Source of the DNA: Lentzea cavernae
GTDB taxonomy: Bacteria > Actinomycetota > Actinomycetes > Mycobacteriales > Pseudonocardiaceae
Reading direction: 5' to 3'
Assembly: GCF_014653695.1 (NCBI RefSeq)
Contig: NZ_BNAR01000001.1
Coordinates: forward strand, 558,001 to 622,000
Length of the DNA stretch: 64,000 bases
Shown: positions 8,425 to 16,287 of the stretch, in pieces
Layout of the letters: every line of letters starts with the position of its first letter
Position numbering within the stretch: position 1 is the first letter of the stretch
Position numbers and translations under genes: made by a program
The notes under the pieces: generated by a model
Databases searched by the model: none
The model's input: the letters and a program-made list of their open reading frames with translations, nothing else
Told to the model about the DNA's origin: nothing

Positions 8425-9513
8425 ATGGCGTTACTCGACCGGGATCGCACGCCGGCGCGCTTCGCCGTCGTGACTTCGGTGACGAGCGGGCTCCTCGTCG
8501 CGGGAACCGTTGCGCTGGCCCGCGGCGGACTGCTGACGAGCTCAGTGCCGCTGTGGTCCGTGGCAGTGGCCGTTGCGCTGATCGCCACTTCCCTCGTACT
8601 GCTGCGAAAGGTGGTCCGCAGACCAGGGCGGGCACGGCTGGTCTTCGTGGTGGTGCCCGCTTTCGAACAGAAGTACTGGCTGGCCGGCCTGATCCGGCGC
8701 CTGCACGGAAGACTCGACCGCGATGGCGCCGACATGGTGCTGAAACTGCCCGCGTGTGACTACGACGCGTCCGCACAGACCCATTTGCTGAACAAGGTGC
8801 GGGACCGCCGCACGGCTTACATGGGCGGCATCGTGGTTGCCACAGCGGTGGACCAGCAGCGGACCACACTGACCGAGTTCTGCACGGCGTTGGGTCGCCC
8901 GGTCGTGTTCACCGACGCCGAACCGTTCGAACACGAGCACGAGTATCCCGACAACGCCGTGTACGTCGGGTACCGGAGCGCTCAGCTCGGTGAGCTGGCG
9001 GGCACCTGGCTGGTGGGGCATCTGCGGCAGCGCGGCGTGACGCGACCTCATGTGCTGATCATCGCCAGTCGCGAGCACACCGCCAGACAGGAGCAGTGCC
9101 GCAAGGTGCTGCAGAACGCCATCCCCGACGTGTCGATCACTGAACTGTCCGACTGCGATTTCCAGCGTTCTCGCGCACACGACGCCGTCCGTGCCCAGAT
9201 CCTCCGTCTCAGCTCGCGGGAACTTCCGCTGGACGCGGTGTTCTGCACCAACGACGAGATGGCGTTGGGCGCGGTTGACGCCATCGGGTCGACTCCCTCA
9301 ACGGTCACCCAGTACACTGCGGTGATCGGCATCGACGGCATCGCCGAGGCCAGGGCGCTGATCGACAAAGGCACAAGCCCGTTGTGCGCCACTGTGATCC
9401 AGGACGCCGACCGGCTGGCAGAGAGGACAGTGCTGACCCTGGAGGCGATGCACGACGAAAAGAAGGTCGCGAAGCGGACCTGCTTCCAGGGGAAGATGCA
9501 CCCCGCCGGATGA
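8425..9513 (+). CDS. membrane-tethered type-1 periplasmic-binding-protein-like sensor protein
   Basis: This 362-residue protein joins two predicted transmembrane helices (about 13-33 and 41-60) to a sugar-binding-protein/LacI-like ligand domain (about 72-360). The ligand domain shows [20 protein letters not shown], a helix-strand alternation, [27 protein letters not shown] and a terminal [14 protein letters not shown], all of which fit a ribose-binding-protein fold. There is no signal peptidase or lipobox site. The basic stretch [11 protein letters not shown] directly after the second helix would, by the positive-inside rule, put the ligand domain in the cytoplasm, which is unusual. No transporter genes accompany it. 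The ATG at 8425 follows a GGGAGGA ribosome binding site. A role in sensing a sugar-like ligand at the membrane is inferred only. Confidence 0.75.
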   Translation: MALLDRDRTPARFAVVTSVTSGLLVAGTVALARGGLLTSSVPLWSVAVAVALIATSLVLLRKVVRRPGRARLVFVVVPAFEQKYWLAGLIRRLHGRLDRDGADMVLKLPACDYDASAQTHLLNKVRDRRTAYMGGIVVATAVDQQRTTLTEFCTALGRPVVFTDAEPFEHEHEYPDNAVYVGYRSAQLGELAGTWLVGHLRQRGVTRPHVLIIASREHTARQEQCRKVLQNAIPDVSITELSDCDFQRSRAHDAVRAQILRLSSRELPLDAVFCTNDEMALGAVDAIGSTPSTVTQYTAVIGIDGIAEARALIDKGTSPLCATVIQDADRLAERTVLTLEAMHDEKKVAKRTCFQGKMHPAG

Positions 9514-9787
9514 CACCGGATCAACCACTCCCCTTGGTTCTGGCTGTTCTGCCGGGCGGTACGGCCCGTACCGTTCGGGACCTGCACGCGGGCCTCGACG
9601 GCCAAGAGCACCTGGTCCTCGGCCGCGGCGCGGGTTGAGCGCGAGGAAGCGCTTCTCGGACAGCGGATCCGGCCCGGTTTTCCGCCCTGCCGGTCCGGCC
9701 GGACGCCGTGCGGTCCACGAACGTGCAGTTCTCCGCTCGCTGACCTGCGGGGGAATGAGAGCTGCCGCAGAATCGTTGATCGTGGAC

Positions 9788-10213
9788 ATGGCACAGGCGA
9801 AACTCAGCCCCACCGAGTGGGTGCGGGACCAGACGGCAAAGATCCTGGAAACGGGCACCACCGAGGGCGTCAAGGTCCTCAACAGGCCGATCGTGCTGCT
9901 GACGGTGCGCGGCGCCAAGAGCGGTGAACTCCGCTACACCCCGGTGATGCGCGTGGAGCACGACGGCAGCTACGCGGTCGTGGCTTCGAAGGGCGGCGCG
10001 CCCGAACACCCCGCCTGGTACCACAGCATCAAGGCGCACCCGGAGATCCGCCTGCAGGACGGCACCGAGACGAAGAACTACGTCGCCCGCGAGGCAGACG
10101 GCGCCGAGCGCGCGGAGTGGTGGGAACGCGCCGTCGAGGCCTTCCCGAACTACGCCGAGTACCAGGAGAAGACCGACCGGCTCATCCCGCTGTTCGTGCT
10201 CGACCCGAAGTGA
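9788..10213 (+). CDS. deazaflavin-dependent oxidoreductase, nitroreductase (Ddn-like) family
   Basis: This 141-residue protein belongs to the actinobacterial F420-dependent, Ddn-type split-barrel family, which reduces a variety of quinone-like or nitro compounds. Recognisable blocks are [21 protein letters not shown] (about 34-54), [17 protein letters not shown] and the C-terminal [20 protein letters not shown], all standard for the family. The ATG at 9788 was chosen over upstream alternatives because family members begin with a short helix just like this one. A perfect hairpin follows the stop at 10220-10253. A second, truncated copy lies at 16070-16264, with 49 of 62 aligned residues identical. 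The substrate cannot be told from the sequence. Confidence 0.85.
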   Translation: MAQAKLSPTEWVRDQTAKILETGTTEGVKVLNRPIVLLTVRGAKSGELRYTPVMRVEHDGSYAVVASKGGAPEHPAWYHSIKAHPEIRLQDGTETKNYVAREADGAERAEWWERAVEAFPNYAEYQEKTDRLIPLFVLDPK

Positions 10214-10219
10214 CCCGCC

Positions 10220-10253
10220 GGGGCTGTCCCCTCACTGACGCAGGGACAGCCCC
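10220..10253. terminator. bidirectional hairpin terminator
   Basis: GGGGCTGTCCC (10220-10230) and GGGACAGCCCC (10243-10253) form a perfect 11-base stem with a 12-base loop directly after the oxidoreductase stop. There is no T-run, as is common in actinobacteria. It also covers the 3' end of the broken esterase on the other strand. Confidence 0.7.
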
Positions 10254-10634
10254 GCCAGGTAATCGCGCGGATTCTCCGTGATCAACTGGTGGTCACAGAC
10301 CGGAAGTGCCAGTCGCCTCCGAGATCTCACGACGATCGTCCTTCTGGTACTGCACCTGGACCGCGACTTGCCAGGAAACCACTGGGGCGGCTTTGTACAT
10401 GGGGACCAGGCTCTCCGGTGTCCGCGGCTCGCCCGGTTCGAGCGCGCGGAGAAGTCGTTGGTGTCCCGCTCGGCGCCGTGGTCGCCATCGGGCGTCACGC
10501 CACGCGTCGCCCTCTACGTTCAGCAACGCCCGGTCTTGGTAGGTGCGATAGCTGGTTCCAGCTGAGTGATCATCATGGCGCATCAAACGGAGACCGGAGA
10601 ACACGTTGACCCGGTAGTACGCGTTCACCGCGAG
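10232..10634 (-). pseudogene. degenerate copy of the CE2-like SGNH esterase at 16288-17358
   Basis: This stretch translates, with frame changes, to fragments of the intact esterase further right. AVNAYYRVNVFSGL matches ALNADYQVNAFSGL, GTSYRTYQDRALLNVEGDAW matches GTSYRTYYDRALLNVDGDVW, and the end CDHQLITENPRDYLAGLSLRQ matches AHDHRLIAGKLSDYLAALPLRW. Homology stops abruptly at the left of the SGNH domain, so the catalytic GDSL block is absent. The middle has lost about 50 codons between VPEASG and DWHF. At least one frameshift separates the GTND region (here GHQRLL) from its neighbours. It cannot encode an active enzyme. It sits next to an intact oxidoreductase, the mirror image of the right-hand copy. 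Confidence 0.85.
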
Positions 10635-10639
10635 GCACT

Positions 10640-10810
10640 GGTGGTGATAGGAGATGGCCTGGCGGAGGTCGCCGGTGCGGTGGGCGATGAATCCGAGGCT
10701 GTCGAGGGTGTTCGCCTCGCCTCCGGGGTGTGATGGTGTCACTGCATGGTGAGGGCCGCATGAAAGTGGTCGCGAGCAGTGTCGAAGTCGCCTAGATGTC
10801 GCGCCTCGCC
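10640..10810 (-). pseudogene. remnant of a TPR-containing regulator (SARP/NB-ARC-TPR type)
   Basis: The minus strand encodes two tetratricopeptide-like helices pairs split by a stop. ARHLGDFDTARDHFHAALTMQ ends at 10739-10741, and a second frame continues EANTLDSLGFIAHRTGDLRQ then AISYHHQCLAVN. The phrase TLDSLGFIAHRTGD is typical of the C-terminal TPR region of actinobacterial NB-ARC-TPR and SARP regulators. The reading frame then runs directly into the esterase remnant at about 10631, so two unrelated genes have been joined by a deletion. No DNA-binding or ATPase part remains. The left half of the fragment overlaps the possible 5' end of the NACHT gene on the other strand. Confidence 0.7.
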
Positions 10811-13800
10811 ACGGCGTTGTCGTTTGTCATGCACGACCTGACTGCCCATCACCGTCGTGCCGCGGCGCGTCGAGATGTGCGAGCTGCGGCCGACACGGCG
10901 GCGCCCATTCGGCCGCATACGATCCAACGTGCCGCATCTACCGTGCTTGTGGTGCAGTGCAACCAGTTCAACGGCGACAACACCGGCATCGTCGTCCAGG
11001 CACGCGACGTCCACTTCGCCAGCCAACCTCCGGTCGAGGACACTCCGCTCAACCGCGCCCTGCACGTCGCGACCGTTGAAGTCACCTCGACCGGCACAGG
11101 TCGCGGCGTGTGCATCGCACCGGACCTCGTCCTTACCGCCGCCGAACTGGTGCCCGCCCGCTGCCGCCTCCCTCAGGCGCCGTCGCTCGCAGTGGTGTCC
11201 TGGCCCACCGTCGGACTCCCGTTCCCGGTCTTGCACCCGGCCGTGCCGCCGGAGACTCTGCGCACCATCGTGGAGCAGGTGCCGGGCGCGCCGGTGCTGA
11301 ACCGGCTCACAGGTGCGGTCTGCGGGATCCAGACCTCGGCCGGGCCGGTCTTCGTGCCGGAGCTCGACCTTCCGGTGGATCAGCGGTGGCTGGACCTGTT
11401 GAGCCCCTCGCAACTGGCGGCGGGCGGCTGGCGGCACCTGTCGCCGGACCTGCGGGAGTACCTGAGGGCAGTGCGGGAACAGGGGAACGAGCACGAGTAC
11501 CGGTTCGACGGTCACTCCGCACCTGACCTGCGGTCAGTCTTCCTCACCCGCTGGGTGACTCCAGAGTCTGAGAGCAGCGGCACAGAGCCACCGGAACGCG
11601 TCAACGCCGAGGAACTGCTGACCGCCTCCAACGGTGCGCAGGTCTTGGGCGAGGCGGGAATGGGCAAGACCAGCCTGGTCCGCTACTTCGCCGCGGTCAG
11701 CGCTGAGGCGTGGCTCAACCGCGGCGCCGGGCGGGCGGTGCCGGTGCCGGTCACGGCCAAGGCACTCGCCCGCGAGGGAGGTCTGCCCGACCTGCTCGCT
11801 CGCGGCGTCCGGTCGACCACGCTCGCCGAGCAGCGACTGGTGGACCTGTTCGGCGACGCGCCTCTTCCCGGCGTGCCGTGGCTGGTTCTGGTGGACGGGT
11901 TGGACGAGCTGATCGATACCGCAGCCCAGTACGACTTCGTCCGCGAGATCAACCGCTACCGCAGGGACGAGCGCTACCGGTTCGTACTTACCAGCCGGCA
12001 CTTCGGTTTTGGATGGTTCGATCAGCGCACTTACCCGACATACGTCCTGTCCCGGTTCGGGCATCAGGATCTGCGGCAGTTCATCTCGACCTGGTTCCGC
12101 GAAGAGGAACGCTCTGACGATGAGGCAGCCGAGCTGTTCAGCCGGTTGCGCAGCACGGAGTTGTACGAGTTGGCACGCGTGCCGCTCATCGCGACCATGT
12201 TGTGCGTCCTGTCGTGTGCGGGCGTGGCCGCTGAACTGCCGAGTGACCAGACCGAGTTGTACGAGCGGTATGTGCACTGGCAGTTGCAGAAGATCGAATA
12301 CAGCGACGTGCGCGCCAAGCTGCTCCGGTGGCAGGCCCGCGCAGGCGCGTCTGCCGAGCAGGCCGCGGACGCCCTCCTCGGCAAGCTCCGGCCCATTTTG
12401 CAGGAGTTGGCGCACGCGTCGCTCGACGACGACGGCACCGGCCTGCTCGACCTCGCGACCGCTCGTTGTCCCGGCCTGGCACCGAACGCCGTTCGCGAAG
12501 CGCTACTCGCGAGCGGCCTCGTGGTGTCCGGCGGGCGAGACCTGGCGTTCCGGCACGAGACGATCCGGGAGTTCTTGGCCGCCTGCCACCTGCTCGCCGC
12601 CACGGCGAGACCAAAGCAGCTGCTCGCGCCCCGGTTGTCGCGGCGGGAGTGGCCAGATCTCAAGGTAAAGCTCTTCCTGGCAGCCATGGTGGCCAAGGAC
12701 ACGGATCTGAGCGGAACCCTCCGCCGGGCGATGTGGCTGCCCTACCGCCGCAACCACATGGAGTTCATCGTCGGGCTGGTACTGCACGGCGTTCCGATCG
12801 GTGCACGGCTTCGGGCCGACCTCGTACGACTGCTGACCGCGGAGGTGCGGTCGACGTGGTCCACCGACGACGTCTGGCGCCGGTACGTCGACTGGCTGCG
12901 GCAAATCGACCAAGACGCCACCACCTGGCTGCTGCGCGACCTGGTGGAGCAGTCGAACGCCGTCGACGAGTTCCGGCGGTTCGGCGCCGTCGTTCACCTC
13001 ATCGAGTTCGACGCGCGCGCCAACGAGGCGACCCTGCTCGCATACCTGCGGTCCCCGCGGACCGCCATGATCGCCTTCAACAGCGTGCGCGACCTGCTCG
13101 CCGAGGTCGACCCCGAGCTGGGGCTCCGCATCTTCAGCGATCTGGCCACCACCGCCGCGAGCGGCCGGTTGCGCAGCCACGCCGCGATGGTCGTGTCCCA
13201 GGAGGACCAGACAACCGGGTCGCGCCTGCTGGCAGACCTCGCGCGGAACCTCGAGGAGCCGGACGCGATCAGGCAGGAGGCGATCGAGTACCTCGACGAC
13301 CGCGGCAGCGATCTCGGACTCCCACTATGGTGTGATTTCGTGCTCACGGCGCGCGCGAAGCCGAGTCGCGCTCACGCCGCGAACGTCTGCTTCCAGCGTG
13401 ACAGCGAGGCGACCGCCCGCTTCTTCACCGCCCGGCTGCACGACAGCACAACTCCGACGCTCAAGTTCGAAATCGCACAGGTCCTGGTGCAGAGGGAACT
13501 CGAGGATCCGGTCGTCCTCTTCGACCTCGCCGACGCGGGCCTGCCCGTTGAGGACCGGCTGCACCTCGCAATGCAGTTCGGGCCGCAACACCGGGACCGA
13601 GCCACGGCGATGCTGATCTCCCTGCTGTCCGAATCAGCCGCTCGCAACCAGGTGCTGGAGATCATCAAAGCTCTGCAGGAGCTGAGTCCCGAGCGCGCGG
13701 TGAAAGCAAGTCGAGACGTGGCGATGGACTACAGATACCGGCCGAGCGTTCGGCTCAGCGCGGCCGAGGAACTGCCCAAGGGCATGCAACTGGGAGTGTA

Positions 13801-14248
13801 CGAGCAACTGGCGATGATCCGGTCGTTCAGCGAGGACGTCCGGATGAAGGTGGCCAAGAACGCGTTCCGCATCGAAGCCGCTGTGGGGCTCAGAATCTAC
13901 GAACAGCTCGTCCACACGGCACCGGACGACGCAGCCAAGTCACGGATCGCGGTCGAAGCCAAGCGGGTGACCGGGGCGCAGGGGACACGATTCCTCCAAG
14001 CCCTGCCGGCCAGCGCGCAGTTCGACCTGGTCCCGCAGCTCAACCGCTCGGACGCCATCCGGTTGTTGCACCGGCTCGCGGCGAGTGGCCCGACGGCTCA
14101 GCGGATGAACGCGGCCAGGAAGCTGGTCTCGGTCGGCGGGAAGTGGGAGGCGGCCAGGGCGTACCAGAGGATCGCCGACTCCCGCGGCATGTCCAGCACC
14201 ACGCGGAAGGACGCGCAGACGGAAGCGAACCGTCTCAGCGGAAAGTGA
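10796..14248 (+). CDS. NACHT (NLR-like STAND) ATPase with degenerate trypsin-like N-terminal domain
   Basis: This protein has up to 1150 residues. An N-terminal trypsin-like fold (about 90-190) contains GVCIAPDLVLTAAELVP and GAPVLNRLTGAVCGI. Active relatives have LTAAH and GxSG at these points; here the His is Glu117 and the Ser position is Pro163, so it looks catalytically dead. The NACHT ATPase has Walker A GEAGMGKTS (285-293), Walker B WLVLVDGLDE (362-371), sensor FVLTSRHF (397-404) and closing motif FRHETIREFLAA (586-597). Residues about 600-1130 are alpha-alpha (HEAT-like) repeats, the usual ligand-recognition region. Such proteins are known as bacterial immune or stress switches. The start is uncertain: the first 45 residues are antisense to a TPR remnant, and a GTG near 10943 just before the VQARDVHF motif is a good alternative. 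It stands alone, with no obvious effector gene beside it. Confidence 0.87.
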   Translation: MSRLATALSFVMHDLTAHHRRAAARRDVRAAADTAAPIRPHTIQRAASTVLVVQCNQFNGDNTGIVVQARDVHFASQPPVEDTPLNRALHVATVEVTSTGTGRGVCIAPDLVLTAAELVPARCRLPQAPSLAVVSWPTVGLPFPVLHPAVPPETLRTIVEQVPGAPVLNRLTGAVCGIQTSAGPVFVPELDLPVDQRWLDLLSPSQLAAGGWRHLSPDLREYLRAVREQGNEHEYRFDGHSAPDLRSVFLTRWVTPESESSGTEPPERVNAEELLTASNGAQVLGEAGMGKTSLVRYFAAVSAEAWLNRGAGRAVPVPVTAKALAREGGLPDLLARGVRSTTLAEQRLVDLFGDAPLPGVPWLVLVDGLDELIDTAAQYDFVREINRYRRDERYRFVLTSRHFGFGWFDQRTYPTYVLSRFGHQDLRQFISTWFREEERSDDEAAELFSRLRSTELYELARVPLIATMLCVLSCAGVAAELPSDQTELYERYVHWQLQKIEYSDVRAKLLRWQARAGASAEQAADALLGKLRPILQELAHASLDDDGTGLLDLATARCPGLAPNAVREALLASGLVVSGGRDLAFRHETIREFLAACHLLAATARPKQLLAPRLSRREWPDLKVKLFLAAMVAKDTDLSGTLRRAMWLPYRRNHMEFIVGLVLHGVPIGARLRADLVRLLTAEVRSTWSTDDVWRRYVDWLRQIDQDATTWLLRDLVEQSNAVDEFRRFGAVVHLIEFDARANEATLLAYLRSPRTAMIAFNSVRDLLAEVDPELGLRIFSDLATTAASGRLRSHAAMVVSQEDQTTGSRLLADLARNLEEPDAIRQEAIEYLDDRGSDLGLPLWCDFVLTARAKPSRAHAANVCFQRDSEATARFFTARLHDSTTPTLKFEIAQVLVQRELEDPVVLFDLADAGLPVEDRLHLAMQFGPQHRDRATAMLISLLSESAARNQVLEIIKALQELSPERAVKASRDVAMDYRYRPSVRLSAAEELPKGMQLGVYEQLAMIRSFSEDVRMKVAKNAFRIEAAVGLRIYEQLVHTAPDDAAKSRIAVEAKRVTGAQGTRFLQALPASAQFDLVPQLNRSDAIRLLHRLAASGPTAQRMNAARKLVSVGGKWEAARAYQRIADSRGMSSTTRKDAQTEANRLSGK

Positions 14249-14671
14249 CTCGGCTCTCGAACTGAAGCGCCGGCCGCCAAGAGCGAGTGGGTCTCCAAAC
14301 GTGCGGGTCAGGCCTGTAATCGGTGGTGCCCTCCCAGGTGGGCATTTCGAACCCCTGCGGGTGTCCGTGACCGCGGCGAGCCCCGCGACAGTCGCCGTGC
14401 CGCCGTCGGGAGTAATAGCGTGATGAAGACAAAAACTGGGAACGGCCCGGACCACGTCGATTGCTCCATGCGCAATGACCTGGGGGCTCCGGTGATTGGC
14501 CTATCAGTTCCACGAACAGTAATTCCTGATGGCAGCAGACGGGTGAATCTTCTCGACAGCGATTCTGGCGGCCTTGGACAGTTCCATTGTGCGAGGTTCC
14601 CTGCAGCCACTCACCACATGCATTCCGTTCCCACCACGCACAGCGAACGGCATGCCCGAAAGGAACGTTCC
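14249..14671. other. non-coding stretch of 423 bases
   Basis: No gene, hairpin terminator or repeat is convincing here. The right part (about 14400-14660) is lower in GC than its surroundings, and probably contains the promoter for the dioxygenase gene, but no clear -35/-10 pair was picked out. The segment around 14330-14360 loosely recalls a tRNA T-arm but does not pair as one. Confidence 0.5.
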
Positions 14672-15442
14672 ATGCACGACGATGATGAGCCGGTAGGCCG
14701 CGTTCTCGGCCGACGGCAGGCGCTGATCCTGCTCGGCGCGGCAGGCGCGACACTCACGGTCGCGGGATCTCCCGTGGCCGGCGCCACCCCGACCACCGAG
14801 GGCCCCGAGGTCTGCGCACCGGCGCTGAACTGCGTGGTCAAGCCGGAGCAGATGGAAGGTCCTTACTTCGTCGACAGGATGCTCAACCGGTCCGACATCC
14901 GAACCGACCCGGCCACCGGTAGGCCGTCGCCTGGAACGGCGCTGACGCTCAACTTCACCGTCCAGTCGGTCCGCCCAGGACAGTGCGCACCCCTGCCCAA
15001 CGCCGTAGTGGACATCTGGCAGTGCGACGCGCTCGGGCTCTACTCGGACATCCCGTCACAGGGAAGTTCCGGTCGCCGTTTCCTGCGCGGCTACCAGAAC
15101 GCCAATGCGGAAGGAAAGGCCCAGTTCATCACCATCCTGCCGGGCTGGTACACCGGCAGAACCCTCCACATCCACATCAAGATCCGGACAACCGGCACCA
15201 ACGGCCGTCCGTACGAGTTCACGTCGCAGCTGTACTTCACAACCGCGTTCGGCGCGGCCTACCTCCGGGCCCAGCCGTACGCGCGCAAAGGCCCCGCGGA
15301 CACCACCAACGACAGGGACTCCATCTACCTGAGAGGTGGTGCCCAGATGCTGCTGAACCCAACCAGCACCGGGGCCGGCTACAGCGCGGACTTCGCGATC
15401 GGTCTCGATCTGTCCAACACCCAGGTCGGCCGCCCCGACTGA
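14672..15442 (+). CDS. exported intradiol ring-cleavage dioxygenase
   Basis: This 256-residue non-haem iron enzyme should open catechol-type rings between the two hydroxyls. A twin-arginine signal is likely at the N terminus (LGRRQALILLGAAGATLTVAG), so it acts outside the membrane after folding. The family block QMEGPYFVD is at 60-68. The iron ligands Tyr-Tyr-His-His are visible as Y124 (LGLYSD), Y160 (PGWYTG), H166 and H168 (TLHIHIK). RRFLRGYQ after the first ligand is typical of the protocatechuate/hydroxyquinol dioxygenase-like exported group. The ATG at 14672 follows AAGGAACG. A hairpin follows the stop. Exported members could act on lignin- or plant-phenolic aromatics, which would suit the neighbouring wall-degradation loci, but that link is inferred. 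Confidence 0.85.
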   Translation: MHDDDEPVGRVLGRRQALILLGAAGATLTVAGSPVAGATPTTEGPEVCAPALNCVVKPEQMEGPYFVDRMLNRSDIRTDPATGRPSPGTALTLNFTVQSVRPGQCAPLPNAVVDIWQCDALGLYSDIPSQGSSGRRFLRGYQNANAEGKAQFITILPGWYTGRTLHIHIKIRTTGTNGRPYEFTSQLYFTTAFGAAYLRAQPYARKGPADTTNDRDSIYLRGGAQMLLNPTSTGAGYSADFAIGLDLSNTQVGRPD

Positions 15443-15460
15443 TCGGGACGTCCGCTCAAT

Positions 15461-15497
15461 GATCGGCGCCCCTGCGGGAACTGCTGCGGCGCCGATC
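15461..15497 (+). terminator. hairpin after the dioxygenase gene
   Basis: GATCGGCGCC (15461-15470) and GGCGCCGATC (15488-15497) form a perfect 10-base stem with a 17-base loop, 18 bases past the stop. No U-run follows. It is likely to end the dioxygenase transcript. Confidence 0.6.
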
Positions 15498-16069
15498 GTT
15501 CGGCCGTTGTGCTGAGCGAAGACGGCCTCCGTCGTGCTTGACGTACCGCTCGGGAATCTGCGGCCGAAACAACATCAGCCGGATTTCCCACTTCGTGCTC
15601 CCAGAGTCATCGACGCTGTCTGGAGTGAGGCTGGTTCGCGCGATCAGCGGCATGAGAGTGCGTTAGACAGCCAGAGCCGTGCACGGCCCCGTTTCGGCTA
15701 CGGTTGGTTGTTTTCGGCTGCGTCGAGAGCGTCAGTCAGACAGGCACCGCGCAAAAGGGCGAGGGTGCTGCGGGTGGGGCATGTCGCCCAGCCGCGGGGC
15801 CTCGGTTCGCCTCAGGTCCAGTGTGCGGGGTGCGCGTGGCGATCCCGGCACCCAGGGCAGGCCGGTCATCAGCGCATCGCCGGCCCTGGGCTGGGGTGGT
15901 CGGTCGTGGCGTCGCCGAACCGCAGGGCCGGGAGGATTCCGTCAGTCACGGGCACCCCCACCGTGCGGGCTGTCGGCTGAATCCGGGTTGTGTTCCGTGT
16001 GGCTCGTAGGTGGGCATGCGGGCCGTCGAGACGACGTAGTTACGGGATCGGTCCCGGATGGGGTGTTCG
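15498..16069. other. non-coding or scrambled stretch of about 570 bases
   Basis: No recognisable gene was found on either strand. Open frames are present but are Arg/Pro/Gly-rich and show no family motif, so they are probably by-products of high GC. Its right end is the break point where the truncated oxidoreductase copy begins (about 16070). It could be debris of a former mobile element, but no transposase fragment or terminal repeat was seen. Confidence 0.5.
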
Positions 16070-16264
16070 CGCAGCAACATCAAGGCCTACCCGGAGATCG
16101 TCCTGCAGGACGGCACCGAGGTGAAGGACTACACCGCCCGCGAGGTCGACGGCACCGAGCGCGCGCAGTGGTGGGAGCGGGCCGTCGCGGCCTTCCCGAA
16201 CTACGCCGAGTACCAGGAGAAGACCGACCGGGAGATCCCGGTGTTCGTGCTCGACCCCAGGTAG
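16070..16264 (+). pseudogene. 5'-truncated copy of the Ddn-like oxidoreductase
   Basis: Only the last 62 residues remain, from [19 protein letters not shown] to the TAG at 16262-16264. They align without gaps to the C terminus of the intact gene at 9788-10213 with 13 differences. The N-terminal half, including the [10 protein letters not shown] block, is missing and replaced by unrelated sequence. There is no ribosome binding site before the possible short ATG at 16058. Like the intact copy, it faces an esterase on the opposite strand at a similar distance. Confidence 0.85.
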
Positions 16265-16287
16265 TCCTCACCACCCCAAGGCAGCCA

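Noticed and set aside
9641..9656. AAGCGCTT sequence upstream of the oxidoreductase as a member of the xyloglucan-type LacI operator set
   Set aside because: The flanking CGA half-sites are missing (it reads GGAAGCGCTTCT) and no sugar gene is near.
11066..11350. trypsin-like segment of the NACHT protein annotated as an active serine protease
   Set aside because: The His and Ser positions of the triad are Glu117 and Pro163, so activity is not supported.
14325..14365. tRNA-like T-arm (TTTCGAAC between short G- and C-runs), a possible attachment-site remnant next to the NACHT gene
   Set aside because: The flanking bases do not pair as a 5-base T-stem on either strand, and no anticodon or D-arm can be found around it.
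15534..15980. open frames in the gap right of the dioxygenase gene
   Set aside because: Products are Arg/Gly/Pro-rich without motifs, overlap in several frames and lack ribosome binding sites. They look like chance frames of high-GC DNA.
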